Notes under the pieces: generated by a model
Databases searched by the model: none
Told to the model about the DNA's origin: nothing
The model's input: the letters and a program-made list of their open reading frames with translations, nothing else
Shown: positions 1 to 12,400 of the stretch, in pieces
Layout: the number at the start of each line of letters is the position of its first letter
How positions within the stretch are numbered: the stretch's first letter is position 1
Assembly (NCBI GenBank): GCA_958510825.1
Contig: OY294047.1
Location: forward strand, 53,241,365-53,305,364
Origin: Brachypterus glaber
Lineage: Eukaryota > Arthropoda > Insecta > Coleoptera > Kateretidae
Direction: 5' to 3'
Length of the DNA stretch: 64,000 nt
Program-made: the position numbers and the translations under genes

Positions 1-755
1 TATTCCATCCTGGAGGGTTTGGGATGGACAAACGCCGTGACAGAGAACCTTTTTACCTTTACCTTTAAAAGTTTTCAAGGTGGATTGGTTAGTCGATCTC
101 AAATTATTTATGTTTTGCAGGTATTTTTTACCTTTCTTTTAAATTGTCTTTTATTTAATTAAAATTTTGATCTACTAGACCTAGTAGATCAAAATATAGG
201 AGAGGCTCAAGGATATTATACAGTAAATAACAGGCTTTGATTTCAAGTTGTAGATCAAAATGGCAGTACAAAATTTCTACTCTATACCGTGCGATTATAA
301 AGTGCCGAACACTTTTTAATGCAAAACTGGCATTAGCGATGAGTAAAATGCAAGAAAGCTGTGTGCGTTTTACTGGCCACGGAGCTGTTGTACGTAGCAA
401 TCACATGGGCTTGTCGCGCACAACTCTAACAGAGGCGTGGCTTCAAACGAAGAGTATTTTCTTTTCAAATTGTTCGACACTTTATAATCGCTCTGTACAT
501 TAAAAACGCGTTAAAAAAAATTATTTTCTAACGTACTAGTACCCTAGTATACTAGGGTATACTCTTTGACATATCTACTCTGTTATCTACACCCTAATGT
601 GGTATATGTGTTCACCCAGCTGCATATTAAAAAATCTCTCTATAGATCTACATATAATAGAGCGTTGTACTGCAAATTTTGATATCAAGTTTTAAGTCAA
701 AAATATAGAGAAGCTCTAGCCTGAATCTTAAGTAAAATGTCACTGTCAACAACAA
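1..755. other. AT-rich flank with short hairpins, no gene seen
   Basis: No convincing coding exon is visible. There is a near-perfect hairpin at 165-194 (arms of 14 bases reading TTTTGATCTACTAG and its complement, 2-base loop). Related AGATCAAAAT words follow at about 250, and a short palindrome lies at about 535-565. The words 'tcaaaatataggagaggctc' near 189 and a similar stretch near 698 suggest a degenerate interspersed element covering most of this flank. The last part is probably the promoter and 5' UTR of the Ly6-type gene that follows. Confidence 0.4.
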
Positions 756-1145
756 ATGTTTTTAATAGTCTTATTAATAATTTCTTTATTTCCATTTTCT
801 TTATCCATAACATGCTATTATTGTTCAACAATAGAAAATCAGGGTTTTTGCAAGGACCCTATTATTCTAAATAAGTTCAATCGCAAAACTAGTGGTGAAA
901 TAATGACGGTGGAATGTCCTGGACAATGTCTAAAAGCCGTTGGGGTTATTTTGGAAAAGGAAGAAACAATAAGGGGATGTAGTCCTAAAATGATGTTTCA
1001 AGATGAGTGTTATTATGCCGTAGACTCCAAGGCAGTTACTTGTGTCTGTACAAAGAATTTATGTAATAATAGTATTAGAATTAAATATGTTAGTTGTAAG
1101 TGTTTTTTTGCTATTATTTTAATCTTAGGGCGAATTCTGTGTTAA
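756..1145 (+). CDS. Ly6/uPAR-type three-finger protein, probably GPI-anchored
   Basis: The 129-residue ORF starts with a hydrophobic signal peptide (residues 1 to about 17, MFLIVLLIISLFPFSLS). The LTCYxC-like opening of a Ly6 domain follows as TCYYC at 19-23. About ten cysteines precede the typical Ly6 ending, CVCTKNLCNN near residue 100. The C-terminal tail after KYVS is hydrophobic (CFFAIILILG), as expected for GPI attachment, although it ends RILC. Insect Ly6 proteins are small extracellular or membrane-tethered adaptors acting in septate junctions, ion-channel modulation or signalling; which of these applies cannot be told here. The gene is a single exon, whereas many Ly6 genes carry an intron after the signal peptide, so it may be a retrocopy, or a 5' UTR exon may be missed. 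A polyadenylation signal follows 10 bases after the stop. The start is the first in-frame ATG and directly opens the signal peptide. Confidence 0.85.
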   Translation: MFLIVLLIISLFPFSLSITCYYCSTIENQGFCKDPIILNKFNRKTSGEIMTVECPGQCLKAVGVILEKEETIRGCSPKMMFQDECYYAVDSKAVTCVCTKNLCNNSIRIKYVSCKCFFAIILILGRILC

Positions 1146-1154
1146 TTTATATTA

Positions 1155-1160
1155 AATAAA
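1155..1160 (+). other. polyadenylation signal AATAAA of the Ly6-type gene
   Basis: A canonical AATAAA lies 10 bases after the TAA stop, which gives a very short 3' UTR. Confidence 0.6.
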
Positions 1161-1225
1161 ATAGGTACGAACTACATAGTTTATTTTTATTATTAAGTCT
1201 ACGCAAAACTACGGAAGGTTTTCAT

Positions 1226-1443
1226 CAACGAAATAACAACTCTTCTCTCTAGAATACACATATCGTTAATATAAAGTAGGCATATTCAGGCCTGAACAAT
1301 AACAATTACCAGTAACTGTTATTGTTGTCTCTGTTAGAACAAAGATGTGCGAGTAAGACAGACAAATGTATATGTTGGCTACGTTTTTGTCAGTTTTTAC
1401 AAATTAAATGCCTATTCTAGAGAGAAGAGTTATTAGTTCGTTG
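1226..1443. mobile_element. Short TIR element, family E (copy 1 of 3)
   Basis: The ends are inverted copies of roughly CAACGAACTAATAACTCTTC, about 30 bases each. Between them lies a conserved core containing 'cctgaacaataacaat' and 'gttagaacaaagatgtgcga'. Other copies are at 43326-43579 and 47290-47542. It is non-coding and MITE-like. Confidence 0.8.
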
Positions 1444-2281
1444 GTTTTCATAGGGTAGGTAATACCAAATGAAAAATAAGCAAACACCATATATTTTTAA
1501 GTTAGCTCGTATAATAATTATTGCATGAAACAAAAAAATAAACGAAATTACAAATATTCCTTTACAAAAAGTAAAGGCTCTTGAACAAAAATCGAGATTT
1601 CTCGAAGCTTTATTAATTTTTTGTAGTTTTCAGAGAGTTACCACTTTAAAAATTTAAGTAAAGTCTCTACGCACAAGTTATAAAAACAAGGAATCATTGT
1701 CAATAATAAAATGATGACACACCAAAACCTCCCACCAATGGAATATCGCAAAAAAAATACCCCAGACAACCTAAAATTTAAGTCCACCGGATAATGGCTT
1801 ATCCACAAGCTCGCATAACAAGCATAGTAAATAAGAATACGATACCGTGATTGGCTTACAAGATACATGACGACACATCAAGCCAATCACGGCATCGCAT
1901 TCCTATGTACTATGCTTGTTATGCGAGCCTGCGGATATGTCCCAAGAGAGCCGCGGCTCTGATCCCGCCAATCAACGCTTACTCGGAAGTCAATAATAAA
2001 AATATTCCTGGGATACAGTGGTGATGTTTCTACACCTGATACAAAGGTCAACCAATGCTGTGGCATGTCGAGAGTGTTGAGATACAAGACAAGAAGTCAA
2101 TCGTCAAGACAAAGTTAATCTTCAAGAAATATTTAAGAAAAGATCAACTTCTTGTCTGGAAAATCGAGACTCTCGACAATCGAGACGAGAAGTTTTCTTT
2201 TCTCGACTCTCGTGAAACAGATTAAATTAATTTATTAAAGTTTTTAAGAATCACAAATTGATATAAACACGTGGAATACCA

Positions 2282-2756
2282 TGCGGTCCAAAAGCCCCCC
2301 CCCCTCTTAACTTTTGAACGAGTTGAGATATCGACTTAAAAGTTGTAAGTTTTAAATAAGGCAACTTAAACTATCTTTTTGCTCGTATTTGATATTTTCA
2401 GCTCTTAAACTGTGGACAGGGAGGCGTAGGGATTATTTTTTTTACAAAAAAAATCTTAAAAAATCTCATTTAAGAAAAAAAATTGAAAAATTAAAATAAA
2501 ACCTTAAAAAAATGTTAAAAAAATTAAAAATACATGGTTAAATAGAGAATTTTATAAGATTTAAAACAATGTATCACACGACCTCCCTTTATATTTAATA
2601 AAATGTCCCCCATGTCCCGCTGCCCACATTTTAGGAGCTAAAAATGTCAAAAATATGCAAAAGGATAGTTTAAGTTGTCTTATTTGCGAGTTTTAAATTT
2701 TAAGTTGATATCGCAGCTCGTTCAAAAGTTAAGAGGGGTGACTTTTTGACCGCACG
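2282..2756. mobile_element. MITE family C ('GCGGTCCAAAAGT' ends), copy 1
   Basis: It starts GCGGTCCAAAAG, followed by a C-run and then TTGAACGAGTTGAGATATCGAC. It ends with the inverted copy of these motifs (gactttttgaccgcac). The middle is A/T homopolymer-rich and non-coding. Related copies are at 12386-12600 (partial), 16393-16957, 23871-24309 (left end missing), 28818-29443 and 47935-47990 (one end only). Confidence 0.75.
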
Positions 2757-3049
2757 CTATAATATTATTGAGATTCGCCTTAACAATGTTTGTGTTTCTA
2801 TCAATATTGCAGAAAAATCTCTTTTTGTAAGTAATTTTAGTATTCTGTAGAATTTTAAAACCCATAAATTCCCTAAAATATTATGGCTTTCTTATCAAAC
2901 CGATATAAACGAAATTACCTTTTAAATATTAATGAGAAATAAAAAACTACGTAGATCTATAAAAAAATCATAAAAGAACAATTGAAAATTTAACTTAACA
3001 GGTACCAATAAATTTAAAGTTTAAGTTGTGATCGAACCAGCAAAACAAA

Positions 3050-5643
3050 ATGAAGGAGGTAAGTTTAATATATTTTATCCAATACAAACAGATAATGAGA
3101 CAATTACCAGCTTTATTTTAAATAGATAAACTCAATAATAACCCCCGCGTGGCTTTTACTTTATTGAGTGGATAACTATTTATTTTACCCACTCAAGTGT
3201 CACTTGTCAAATTATTTTCTTGTAAATGCCATTAAAATTTTTAATAAAAATATGAATTCCTAAGCTATTTATTGGATAAAACTTTGTATGGCACTCATGG
3301 GTAAACCGATATTGCCCTCTCGAAAATTAAACTGCTTGGCTGACGCCTCGCAGGTTAATTTTCTCATGGGCAATATCTTACTTTACCCACTAGTACCATA
3401 AATAACTATTTGCACTGGAAATCTATAAAGGGTGAGTTTCAGTTCATGGACACCCCCTAAAATTAGGTTGTTTTCAATCCGATCAAAGCATATTTTTTTA
3501 TAGCTTATATTTCTCAACAATGGCTACAAAATGACACAGAACGTTATTTTTTTGGACTTCCGGGTTCGTCGGAAACTAAGTTAAATTATTTTTTTTAAAG
3601 ACACCCTCTGTATATTTTTGCATTTTTGGATCCAAAAAACATACAAAACATACAAAAAAAATAAATTAAAAACATTAAATTTTTTTTAGTACTTTTTTTG
3701 TTCATTAACATACAAGATTTATTTTTTCATAAATAAAATATACTTTATCCAATACATACAGATAATAAGACTAGCTTTATTTTAAATAAATAAACTCAAT
3801 AATAACCCACATGTGGGGCTTTTACTTTATAGATTGGACAATTATTTATTTTACCCACTCAACTGTCATTTTTGTATTTGTTTTACAAAAATGCAAAAAG
3901 TCCAGAATAATCAAAAATTGCGTTACGTAATACTTGAACGTTCCCTAAGTAAATAAGTGGAATATTTAATAATTATTTTTTAATAATATAACATATACAT
4001 AATAATTATTAGTAATAATATTATTACAATAGTATTTTATCATTACAGATCCAGTTACTTCTCATCAGTATACTTTTTCTTGGTGTTATACCTTTAGTTT
4101 TTGGTGAGTATAATAAATTATTATTATTAATAATAATACACTATTAAGGGAAGGTGGGGTGAGGGGTTTATTTATTGGACAATCCTTCTACACCTATCCA
4201 TCCATATTCTACAATTTTTGACAATTCCTTCTTCGACAATCATCTACAATCCTCCACAATCCTCCAAAATTATCTACAGTCTTCGACAGTCATCTGAAAT
4301 CTCTCCCAGTCTTTAACAATTTTCATAAAAATTTTGTGCAATCTTTCACAATCTTTTTGATAATATTTGACAAACTTCCACAATCCTTTGATTCTCACAA
4401 TCCTTGTAGACTTTTTTTCAAAAAATAAACCCCTCGATAGTTTGAATACGCTTTTTTATTTCTTTTTCTTTCTTTCTTTTTTTACTTTCTCTCTCTTACT
4501 CCCTCTATCTTTCTCTCTCTTTCTCTCTCTCTCTCTCTCTTCCTTGCAGAGCTTTTGTTTATCACAGACTGTATAATTCAATATCAAATTTTTATTTCAG
4601 GTAAAGAGGTGTTTAATTCTGATAGTTCTAATGATGATAAACTTCGAAAAAAGAATGTATATGGGAGAGAATTAAAAAAAATGCTTAATATTACAACAAA
4701 CCCATCTAAAGAAACCAGTGACAGCGAAATAAGCAGAACTGTAAAAAACGAAAATGATGAAACAGAAAAGCAACTGGAGGTTCGATCCGTAAATAACATT
4801 TTCAAGCGAATCGATGGTCATTTAGAGACTCTAATACAAGAAACAATCACTCTACAAAATGAAACTATAGAGGTAATAGCAAAACTAAAAAGCGACAAGA
4901 AAGAATTGACAAAAATACTAGGGGACAGTTTATATTCTGGAATAAAGAAATTGCTTAATTTAGTTTTTCAAGCTGGAAAAAAGGCTCTTGAAGCATATTT
5001 TGATAAAACAATAATCAAAAGCTTTTTCGTATCAGAACTTACTGATGAGTTTTCTACATTACCAAAGAATTCTTCTTTGAAGTCAACGAAGAATCAGTTT
5101 CTCAACGAATCAATTTTAAATGGAAATATGTCAGAAATAAGTTATGTAAATGATTTTAATATTTTTGTAAATGTTATATCGAATGAAATACTTGAAACAT
5201 ATAAAACTATAATAACTAATAAAGAAAAAATGAGTAAATTAGTAGAAGATCTAGAACGTGAAGAACATAATTTATCTCAACTAAAACAGTTTCAAGAAAA
5301 TATTACCAATTCCACCATTCCTTCATTTAACAATCTCAAAAAGGACATAGAAAAAGTGGAAATTCAGTTAAAAGACAAATCTCGCAGTGCTCTTGTTGTA
5401 GCCAAATGGAAAATAACAGGAAATGTGGATGATTTTAAATTCCAAATTAAGCGTCTGACCAAAGGGTTTAATGTTCAAGAAGATTTGCTGCAAGCCATTG
5501 AGGAATTGAGTCAAGCAATATCGACTACTGTTGATGGATATGATCGTATAGAAGAAAACCGACAAAATAAGGAGTTAGCTGATTTTGCGACGAAAATAAA
5601 ATTGTTGAAACTTAAGATGAAAACAGGATGGCCTTCCAAGTAG
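3050..5643 (+). CDS. Secreted, glycosylated coiled-coil protein (three exons)
   Basis: The exons are 3050-3058, 4049-4103 and 4601-5643. All junctions are GT-AG with phases 0 and 1, giving 368 residues. The first exon encodes only MKE. The second supplies a signal peptide (IQLLLISILFLGVIPLVFG), and the third carries the mature chain. The ATG at 4555, which opens a longer apparent ORF, lies in the intron upstream of the TTTATTTCAG acceptor and is not the start. The mature chain is rich in K, E, N and S. It has at least six N-glycosylation sequons (for example NITT, NETI, NSSL, NITNST) and long heptad-like stretches (about 90-130, 215-290 and 325-360) that suggest coiled coils. I do not recognise the family, and no enzyme motif is visible. 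Several AATAAA signals follow from 5841. Intron 1 carries repeats, and intron 2 ends in a CT-rich microsatellite. Confidence 0.85.
3074..3410. repeat. 337-bp interspersed element, family B (copy 1)
   Basis: It starts TTTATCCAATAC and ends CATAAATAACTATT. It contains a hairpin whose arms read AAAATTAA.CTGC and GCAGGTTAATTTT. Other copies are at 3743-3871 (left part only), 32347-32683, 33767-34106 and 46434-46705 (internal deletion). No TIR is obvious and no protein is encoded. This copy begins 15 bases inside intron 1 of the coiled-coil gene. Confidence 0.8.
3743..3871. repeat. Family B, truncated copy 2
   Basis: This is the left third of the family B element, from the TTTATCCAATACATACAG start to 'cccactcaactgtca'. 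It lies in the same intron as copy 1. Confidence 0.7.
4440..4547 (+). repeat. CT-rich microsatellite in intron 2 of the coiled-coil gene
   Basis: Almost pure pyrimidine (TTTCT and CTCTCT runs) ends about 50 bases before the splice acceptor at 4600. It may act as an extended polypyrimidine tract. Confidence 0.7.
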
Positions 5644-5710
5644 TAATCTTGGATCTACATTTTAAGAAAATATGTTTCCACTAAAAATATGTTGTACTAA
5701 CTTTAGAATT

Positions 5711-5800
5711 CTATTATTATTATTATTATTAGATATATATTTATATTATTATATTATTATTATATTATTTATATTACATATTATTATTATTAGATATATA
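5711..5800. repeat. ATT/TATT microsatellite
   Basis: Irregular (ATT)n and (TTATAT)n tracts lie in the 3' flank of the coiled-coil gene. Confidence 0.7.
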
Positions 5801-5840
5801 GTTTTTAATTATGGGTATAAATTTTAATAACTCTAGATAA

Positions 5841-5846
5841 AATAAA
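5841..5846 (+). other. polyadenylation signal AATAAA of the coiled-coil gene
   Basis: This is the first of several overlapping AATAAA words about 200 bases after the stop codon. Confidence 0.5.
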
Positions 5847-6062
5847 ATAAATAAACTAAAAACTATTATTTATAATTTATTTCTATTAAGATCTAAAGTT
5901 AGAAGCAATAAATATTTTTGAAAAAAATAATGTCTCATTTTCCTTTATTTATATAAAGTAAACGTCTGTTGGATAAAAAATTTATTTATCAAAAATAAAA
6001 TAAAATTTAAAATAAATAATAATAAATTTAGAATGTTCGAAATTTAGCCATATAACTAAAAA

Positions 6063-6302
6063 TATACTCGTGACAATCTGAGAATGCGACTCTGACGTCA
6101 CAGCTAGTAAATTAAAAAGCACTCTGTAGTGTAACTGAAACTTATTTATTAAGACTTAATACATAATTATTATATAGAAAATGTATATAAACAAAAATGA
6201 TATATTAAATCTAAAGAAATTAGTTTCAATTACCCTACAGAGTGGTATTTAGTTTACGTGCTGTGACGTCAGAGTCGCATTCTCAGATTGACACGAGTAT
6301 AT
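6063..6302. mobile_element. 240-bp MITE with about 80-bp TIRs
   Basis: The left end TATACTCGTG leads into 'gagaatgcgactctgacgtc'. The right end is its inverted copy (gacgtcagagtcgcattctc, then CACGAGTATA). The short core is AT-rich. Confidence 0.75.
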
Positions 6303-6481
6303 AACGAATTTACAAAATATATGTATATAATAAGTAAATAATTTATACAAATAAAACATAAAAAATATATATTTTTAGGGTTCTGTACCTTAACGAAAAA
6401 GTCAACTTTTATAGGATTGCTCGATTGTTCATCTGTTCGTCCTATTATCACATTCGTTTATCTCGGGAACTTTACAACCTG

Positions 6482-6550
6482 AATATTCTTCTTCTACTTC
6501 TTCTTCTATTTCTTCTTCTTCGTATTTTTTGTCTTCTTCTTCTTCTTATT
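6482..6550. repeat. TTC/TCT trinucleotide microsatellite
   Basis: An imperfect (TTC)n tract. No exon is apparent around it. Confidence 0.7.
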
Positions 6551-7013
6551 CGGGCTGAAAACTTCAGCTGAAGTTTGAAATACAAGTAGAATGATATTGT
6601 AGCAAAAATCTAGTCTACTTAGGTATTTATTTATTTTTTTATCGATTTTTTATTGGGCAGGTCAAACATTTTTTTGGATATTGTAAGAAAACACCTTAGG
6701 TACCACAGACTTCGCATATGTATGTGAAATCTGTGGTAGGTACCTGTTTCAAAAGGGGAGATACGTCCAAAACGGGGACATTTTCTCAAACGGGAACTTA
6801 AGTACACACAAGATTTGTGTTTCTTTTCGAAAAACGAAGTTCTGAGCTGGTTCAGAACCGGCACAGTTGCAGTTCCGAACCATTTCAGAACTGCATTTTC
6901 GAGAAGAATAACAAACCTATATCGGTCAGTGATGCTGTATGTCTCCGAACTAGTCTGAATCGAGTAGCGTAGCATTTTGTATTTTTATTCGGTCGTATAT
7001 AGTAGTAGTAGAG

Positions 7014-7100
7014 GTAAGGGTGGGGAGGCTACAAGCCAGGCAACTAGGCCATTATGGCCCTTTTTGCCAGCACCGAGCTTTCCCAGCCTCGGCCGTATAT
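7014..7100 (-). mobile_element. Probable non-LTR 3' end fragment
   Basis: It resembles 49690-49935: both contain 'caactaggccat', 'tggccctttttg' and 'cccagcc', with GTAGTAGTA repeats next to them on the + strand. That is a trinucleotide tail on the minus strand, as many non-LTR retroelements have. Confidence 0.4.
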
Positions 7101-7111
7101 AACTTACGTCC

Positions 7112-7895
7112 CTACCTAGGTAGCAAAATAACATGACATTCACGTGAAAGTCACGTTAATATGTGACATGTGATGTTAAGATTGTAGTCTCATTTAACAA
7201 GAATGTAGCATGGTGGGGATGTCCTAAGTCCGCCCCTAATAACATCACACAATGACATCCCGAAAATAACGTGTTTGTGACATCATAAATCCACATTCCT
7301 GTTATATTTAATATCTTATGGATGCCGTTACTGGTACTTTAATATTTAAATAATATTCTAGGATATTAGCTTTTTCTAAATTAAAACCATTAAAAACGCT
7401 ATAACCCTATAAAAAAATCGGATTTAAAATCAATCAGTAATTGAAACAATCACAGATTGAAACAGATAAATTCTAAATACGAAATTGTAGATTAAGCGGA
7501 GAATATATTCCTTTAATCCGTGTCCATGGTCTTGAGAAGCCCGGCAGAGCCCCCTATCCATTGGAAATCGTATAATGTGTATACAATTTCCTTATAATAA
7601 TTTACTCTATCACATCATCTTATATCGATTTTTTTGCTTCGAACGTCGGTGAGAAGCAAAATAACATGACATTCACGTGAAAGCCACGTTAATATGTGAC
7701 ATGCGATATATTCACAGCGTTGCTAAATATTTGTTATTAAATAACATGGTTGTCAAGTCACACGTGTTACGTTGCAAATGTGATGTTAAATACATGTTAT
7801 TTTTCAATATTATGTGATGTTATGATTTAGTTTAAAAAGACACCCAAAAGTGATGTTAATTTCTTGTAATATAACATCCCTTGCTACCTGGGTAG
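7112..7895. mobile_element. Word-reiterating element, GTGATGTTA type
   Basis: The ends are inverted CTACCTAGGTAGCAA and TTGCTACCTGGGTAG. The interior is packed with variants of GTGATGTTA and TAACATCAC in both orientations. A segment of about 55 bases near the left end (aaaataacatgacattcacg) is repeated at 7657-7710. There is no ORF. Confidence 0.75.
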
Positions 7896-8182
7896 TAGCT
7901 CCAAAGTCCCCGTTTTGGAAGACGTTTTCCTAAAGCTCTTGCATGTAAAAATTATTGTTTTTTATTTTTATTAAAAATTACGTTTATTGATACTTATAAC
8001 TATAACATTAATGTATGTTGTAAAATAAAAGAAGAATAAGCCATTTTTCTTTCGCAATATACTTATGAATATAAAAAAATAGGGGAGACCGGAGACAAAA
8101 AGTAACCATTTTTAAATATGACTTGAATATCAGTTTGATTTTAAAGATGTAGCAGAACAATTAATATAATTGCCAGCATAAT

Positions 8183-8487
8183 AACTCACAGTTTTTGCCG
8201 ACCCCAGTAGCGCAATGGTAGCGCGTTTGATTACGGATCCTGGTGTTGTGGGTTCGAGCCCCACATAGAGCATGGATGTATAGTGGTGTAAATAGTCGGT
8301 AGATGGAACTACGATGACTAACTGTAATGTGGGTTGCAGGTGAAACTGTAAACACATTTCAGGGTGGATGCGAGTTCTGTTGAGGACCGTGCTTCGGAGG
8401 GCACGTAAAGATGGCGGTCCCGTCAATTAGGCCATAGCAGCGAAAAACGACGTTAAACAGTAAAACAAACAAACAAACTCACAGTTT
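8183..8487 (+). mobile_element. tRNA-derived SINE with target-site duplication
   Basis: The tRNA-like head has box A (TAGCGCAATGGTAGCG) and box B (GGTTCGAGCCCC) from about 8205. A tRNA-unrelated body follows, then an (AAAC)n tail. The 12-base direct repeat AACTCACAGTTT flanks it at 8183-8194 and 8476-8487, as expected of retroposition. It is not a functional tRNA, because the 3' acceptor arm is replaced by the body. Confidence 0.85.
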
Positions 8488-9478
8488 AACTAGGAAATTG
8501 AACAAAAAGAACAAAAAAAAGGAAAAATTTGTGGTGAAAAAATAAAACGGGGTAATTTTGTTTACCGTACCAAATGCTACGATTTTGTTTTTATGGAAGC
8601 CTAATCAACTGTAGTTGTTGAATAAAAGTACTTAAGTTGTCACAGTAAAATATAATGTTGTTCTGTCATTGTTACAGTAACATAACCTTCTTCAGTAATT
8701 AATAATAGTTACACAGGATCACAAAAAAAATCTAATGTGCACTACATATAATATTACATTCTTAAAAGATTAACAAAAATAGCCCTTTTTTTGCAGCATC
8801 TAAACCAGAATGATCCCTTAACTACTAGTAAAAATGCTTCCATTTAAAGCTAAAATTAAATTGTTGATTGAAAGTGGAAGGCGGGAAGCGAGTGTCACAC
8901 ACGTGTAAGAAGATGTATTCAATAATAATATTAATTGTTTTATTTTTTATTTTATTTATTTACATTTTATTTTATTTTTGTGATTTATTTTGTATTTTCT
9001 ATGTATTTTTTTTACTGGAATAAAGTGATTATTAATTATTATTAACATTTTCAGTACCGATCATATCTCCGGTGTGCACGTCGGAGCCCGGTTAAGTAAA
9101 CTGTACTTTTGCTCGTGACAGCCCTGGAGCGTTTGACACCATAGCAACACCGTAAAACACGGAACTCCAAAACCAGGGCTACCGGCAACGTATTAGGATT
9201 TATCTAAGCGGTCGGAGAGACCGTAGCATCTACCTACAACGGCCGAAGCACAACTAAACTGTTGTAGTTGTACTGGTGGCACACACCGCGTGACATCGGG
9301 CCCTGGCGAACACTGCAGATGGCACACGGTGTGTGTCACCGGCACTGAACGTGAACTTGAACTAAAATTGTTGTTGTTCAGTATTATACAAAATCGTTCA
9401 GTATTTAATATGGTAATAATTCTCAGTGTACGTTTGTCCCCGGTTTACATAAAATATATTTTACAAATATATAGGTAT
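8488..9478. other. Intergenic, no gene seen; GC-richer island at 9060-9330
   Basis: AT-rich sequence is broken by a GC-richer stretch at about 9060-9330 (…gtcggagcccggttaagtaaac…). It has inverted words (tggtggcacacaccg and cacacggtgtgtgtcacc) but no long ORF. I cannot assign it. An ATTAAA on the minus strand at 9404-9409 could be the polyadenylation signal of the WD40 gene. Confidence 0.35.
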
Positions 9479-12400
9479 CTATAAATCCAATCTTACAAGA
9501 CCTCCATTTTCGCCGCCCACAAAAATTTGACCTTTCTGACCCGCCGTCAGGGTGTTTATGACGAAACCTACATTACACGAACCATCCATCTTCAGGGAGT
9601 CCTTTTCAATTTTCCATTTTTTCACTAATTGGTCGTAGCTACCGCTGAAAACTGTTTCGGTGGAATCCCAGTTTACTCCCAATAAGGACTGAATACACAT
9701 ATTACTGGCCCCCTTAAAAAAAATGTATTTTTATTCACACAGAGCCTTTAAAAGACCCCTCTTGTCGTGAAGGATACCATTTCAAAATTCTGTGCCAAAT
9801 TTCAGCTTACTTTATTTAAAAATTGAAAATAATAATTTTTTATAAAACAGAAAAATGCAAACATTTAAATCTTATCTGCGCGCCAAATTTCAGCTCAGTA
9901 AATTAATGTGAAAACTGAAAAAAATAATGTCTTATTAAAAATATATAAGATTTTTTTTTTCAATTTTTAAATGAGGTGGTGCGGACCCTAATTTATTTTT
10001 TTTTTGAGTTGACATTCGGTAAAGAATTTTGTTATTGAGTCTGTCACGATATGAGGGAGACTTAAAATTATCAAAAATTACTGTTTTTAAAATACCCTAG
10101 CGATCATGGAGCAGTTACCTTTGATTCAGCAATTTTTTTAAAAGCACAATCAGCTGTTTCATAAACAACAACTTCTTTTCCATCTTTTGTGTTAAAGCAA
10201 ATTTTTGTCCCAGCTAAAGATAAGGGCGCCTTGCCGCGTAATGCTGCTTTTGTACCATACTGTACTTTTGGACCTAAAATAACAGAAAATTTTATGTAAG
10301 AGACAGTGCCCTAAATGACCCATGCAGGCAAAACGATTTCTATTACTATTTCTCGATGACCCTGTATACCTACCTCCAAGTTTGACGTCTGTAACTATAA
10401 CATCCATTGTATTGGAAGTAAATAACATAGTTCCATTTATAGCCATGTCTTTAACTGGTTCTGCTATGTTAAACGCACCATATAATTTATCTTCTTTGAA
10501 AACACGAATCTAAAAAATTAAAAACAGCTAAAACGGTTATTCTTTCTAGACCGCTGCTGATAATTTTAAATCTCGGGAAGTAATATTACTTAGGACTATG
10601 TAGTCCTAAGGTTTCATTCTTTAAATACGTAACTCAAAATTTTGCCATTTTTTAAGCCCTTCTACCATGTAAAGCTTTGTAACGTTGAGACTTACCCGCT
10701 CTTTAAAGACCCCCCAAAAAATTATTTCTGAAAAAACAAACCGTTTTCATTTCTTTGAAGCGTTACGTAAGGCTACTTCAGTGCACCCTCCCCTTCATAA
10801 TGCATCGTAACGTAACATAACCCCCTAAGTACGTTACGTATTATTCCTGCGACCTAGTTAGTAGTTAGTGCCTATTTCCCACCCGTTACCTATGACAACG
10901 GTTGAAAAGTGACAATCAGCTAATTTTACATATCTACTGTCATAAAATTAGTGAACGTCAAACACGTAACTTCAAATTGACAAACTAATTTTAAGATAAT
11001 TGTTGCCTTTTTTGGATGTTTAGATGTTAGGACGTAGGAAAAATAGTATATGCACCTCCACGCAAACTATTTCAGTGCACATAGAGTGCTTTTTTACTCG
11101 CCTCGTAAAAAAATCACTATCGTGCACTAAAAATTAGACTCGCGTACTCGGTGCGTAATATACTATTAACTTTGATCCTACACTGTAACAAGAGTATGTT
11201 GATTTATATTATTTATAATGTGATACTACAGTATTTTAGAAGGTAATTTTTAATTTTATACAAAAAATGTAGTATTACCATATTTTTAAAGTAACTATAT
11301 GTTTGGTTTGGATCTTGTTGATGATGTTTTCGTAGTAATTTTACCATATTCTTAAGTGTTTTTTCGTATCTTATGTAATTTTACAAAATATACAAATACT
11401 ACATTTGCCGTATGGTATTATGACATTAAATATGATAAAATATTACACAATATTTACATCGCATGGGAAAATTTTCCATACACTAAAGTTTATTTTTTTA
11501 AGGTATAGTTATTTTAAATTTGCCGCTAAATACTCCACAAAGTCCGACTTACACTGAAGCATGTGGCTTGTTTTGAATGTCAACATAACCAAAATTTATA
11601 ATTTTTGTTTACTTACTTTGTTTTTATGATGTTTTGATGTAAAAAAAGAGAATTGATAAAGCTGTTGCTAAAAACACTTTTGTATTCCTGTAGAAACAAA
11701 ATTTGCTTATAAAATCGCTTTTATTCCAATAATTTAGAGGAATAAATCATTGTTTTGTTCTCGTTAATGACACGTCAACGTTTTATGGTTATGTAAATTG
11801 GGCCTAGCCATTTCGCTTAAGACGCCTGCGTATCTTACGTTGTTATGGTAATTTCGAGATTGTTTACAAGCGGAAAGGTTTAAAATAACTATACCTTAAA
11901 AAAATAAACTTTAGATGGGTCCGCATTTTCTCACTTAGTGTTTTGTTACATCAATTCTTGTTACACTGTATGATAAAAGTGTTTTTGTAGAAAATAAAAA
12001 ATTCGTTGTAAATGTGTATTCGTAATGTTAACGATATTAAACATGGTTTTAAGATTTTATGAACCCTTCTTGGTCCTGTTTAATTCAAAACTTTGGTCGA
12101 AGGTAAGAATTTTTTTCAGGAGTCCCTTACATTTGCCTGGTCATCTCCAGCAAATAAACATCCTGCAGTGAAACTGAGTCGCCAAAACTCCGTGTCAGGA
12201 TCACTGAGGAGGGTTTTTTTCTCTTCCAGTGTGTCCAGTGTCCATGATTTGATGGTACCTTCGTTTGAACAGGAGTAAAGTGTGTCGTCGCTTGCGGCCA
12301 GACAGTATACAGAACATGGATGTGCTTGGACTTCAGCTTGAGATTTTAGATCATTTGACCAAACCTAAAAACACCATAATATACAGTGCGTTCCAGAAGT

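Noticed and set aside
4555..4600. In-frame ATG extending the coiled-coil ORF upstream
   Set aside because: It lies upstream of the TTTATTTCAG acceptor at 4600. The spliced signal-peptide exon at 4049-4103 gives a better N-terminus.
7112..7895. CRISPR-like spaced repeats
   Set aside because: The repeats are in both orientations, irregularly spaced and bounded by inverted ends, in a eukaryotic context.
8200..8275. Possible functional tRNA gene
   Set aside because: Box A and box B are good, but the acceptor stem does not close and the sequence runs into a SINE body with an AAAC tail and target duplications.
9060..9270. GC-richer stretch with 5S-like words ('gagcccggttaagtaaac')
   Set aside because: Only a few words resemble 5S rRNA; length, order and the internal promoter do not match. 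Left unassigned.
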